The notes under the pieces are model-generated. The model was not told the origin of the DNA, did no database searches, and was given only the letters and a program-made list of their open reading frames with translations. A program made the position numbers and the translations under genes. From assembly GCA_051000345.1 (NCBI GenBank), contig JBPCOJ010000099.1, positions 1-14,276 on the forward strand: a stretch of 14,276 bases of DNA. The letters run 5' to 3'. This DNA is from JBHENC01 sp051000345 (lineage in GTDB: Bacteria; Acidobacteriota; Blastocatellia; Pyrinomonadales; Pyrinomonadaceae). Within the stretch, counting starts at the first letter, position 1. Each line of letters opens with the position of its first letter. Shown piece by piece: positions 14,097-14,276 of this stretch.

Positions 14097-14276
14097 CAGT
14101 AAACAGTAGACCTCTTTCATAAGTAATCAATGACCCAGTTCATAGTTGTACAATCCGGCTATCAGATTGAATCGCAATCCGTAACGACGCCGACGGTTGC
14201 GATACCGCTCCGAAACAATCCGAAAGATTTTCACATGCCGTATCACGTTCTCCACCACGATTCTTTCACGCGACAA
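14097..14276 (-). mobile_element. insertion sequence, right end inside the window
   Basis: The element must end between the pheS stop (14096) and the transposase stop (14127). AGACCTCTTTCATAAG (14107-14122) is a plausible terminal inverted repeat region, but the partner repeat and the target duplication are outside the window, so the exact edge is unknown. A short ACAGTA direct repeat occurs at 14095-14108. Confidence 0.6.
14127..14276 (-). CDS. IS5-like DDE transposase, C-terminal fragment (runs off window)
   Basis: The complement of 14127-14276 is open for 49 codons to a TGA. It reads SRERIVVENVIRHVKIFRI, then SERYRNRRRRYGLRFNLIAG and YNYELGH at the end. The phrase RxxVExxIxxxKxFRI, followed by a basic stretch and LRFNLIAGLYNYEL, is the C-terminal end of IS5-group/DDE_Tnp_4 transposases. 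The Glu in VEN would be the last residue of the DDE triad. The N-terminal part lies beyond the window. The insertion is within 30 bases of the pheS stop, in the opposite direction. The IS subgroup is not resolved. Confidence 0.82.
   Translation of the reverse strand: MSRERIVVENVIRHVKIFRIVSERYRNRRRRYGLRFNLIAGLYNYELGH

Overview
The window looks like chromosomal DNA of a moderately GC-rich, Gram-negative-type bacterium. Gene content and protein style (GTG starts, lipoprotein parvulin, CxxC-type L28, a 2'-5' RNA ligase-like protein, phenylalanine hydroxylase, and a thrS-infC-rpmI-rplT-pheS block) fit Acidobacteriota, perhaps Blastocatellia. That placement is inference from memory of such genomes, not a search.

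Layout. (1) 1-2068: ridA, converging on rpmB (ribosomal protein L28, minus strand) over a bidirectional terminator hairpin, then a secreted SurA/PrsA-like peptidyl-prolyl isomerase. (2) 2170-5003: an ABC-F translation factor, a tRNA-Val(GAC) with its own promoter, and a 2H-phosphoesterase (2'-5' RNA ligase family). (3) 5088-6890: an exported MsrA (minus) divergent from a membrane acyl desaturase (plus). (4) 6891-8988: a leader region, phenylalanine 4-hydroxylase, and an alpha/beta hydrolase. (5) 8989-14096: a long untranslated leader, then thrS-infC-rpmI-rplT-pheS, the classical translation operon. (6) 14127-14276: the C-terminal end of an IS transposase on the minus strand, where pheT would be expected.

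The most notable finding is the leader of the phenylalanine hydroxylase gene. A consensus -35 promoter is followed by a 35-codon ORF with five tyrosine codons in seven (YRRYYYY). Mutually exclusive hairpins follow, and then a strong intrinsic terminator just before the Shine-Dalgarno of the hydroxylase gene. This has the form of a ribosome-mediated transcription attenuator that would sense tyrosine and control the enzyme that makes tyrosine from phenylalanine.

Second-rank observations are: infC apparently starting at a rare AUA codon behind a perfect Shine-Dalgarno (IF3 start-codon autoregulation); long palindromes in both the infC-rpmI and rpmI-rplT gaps; a structured thrS leader of about 400 nt behind a good promoter; and an IS element at the pheS-pheT junction. 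Most other genes are housekeeping.
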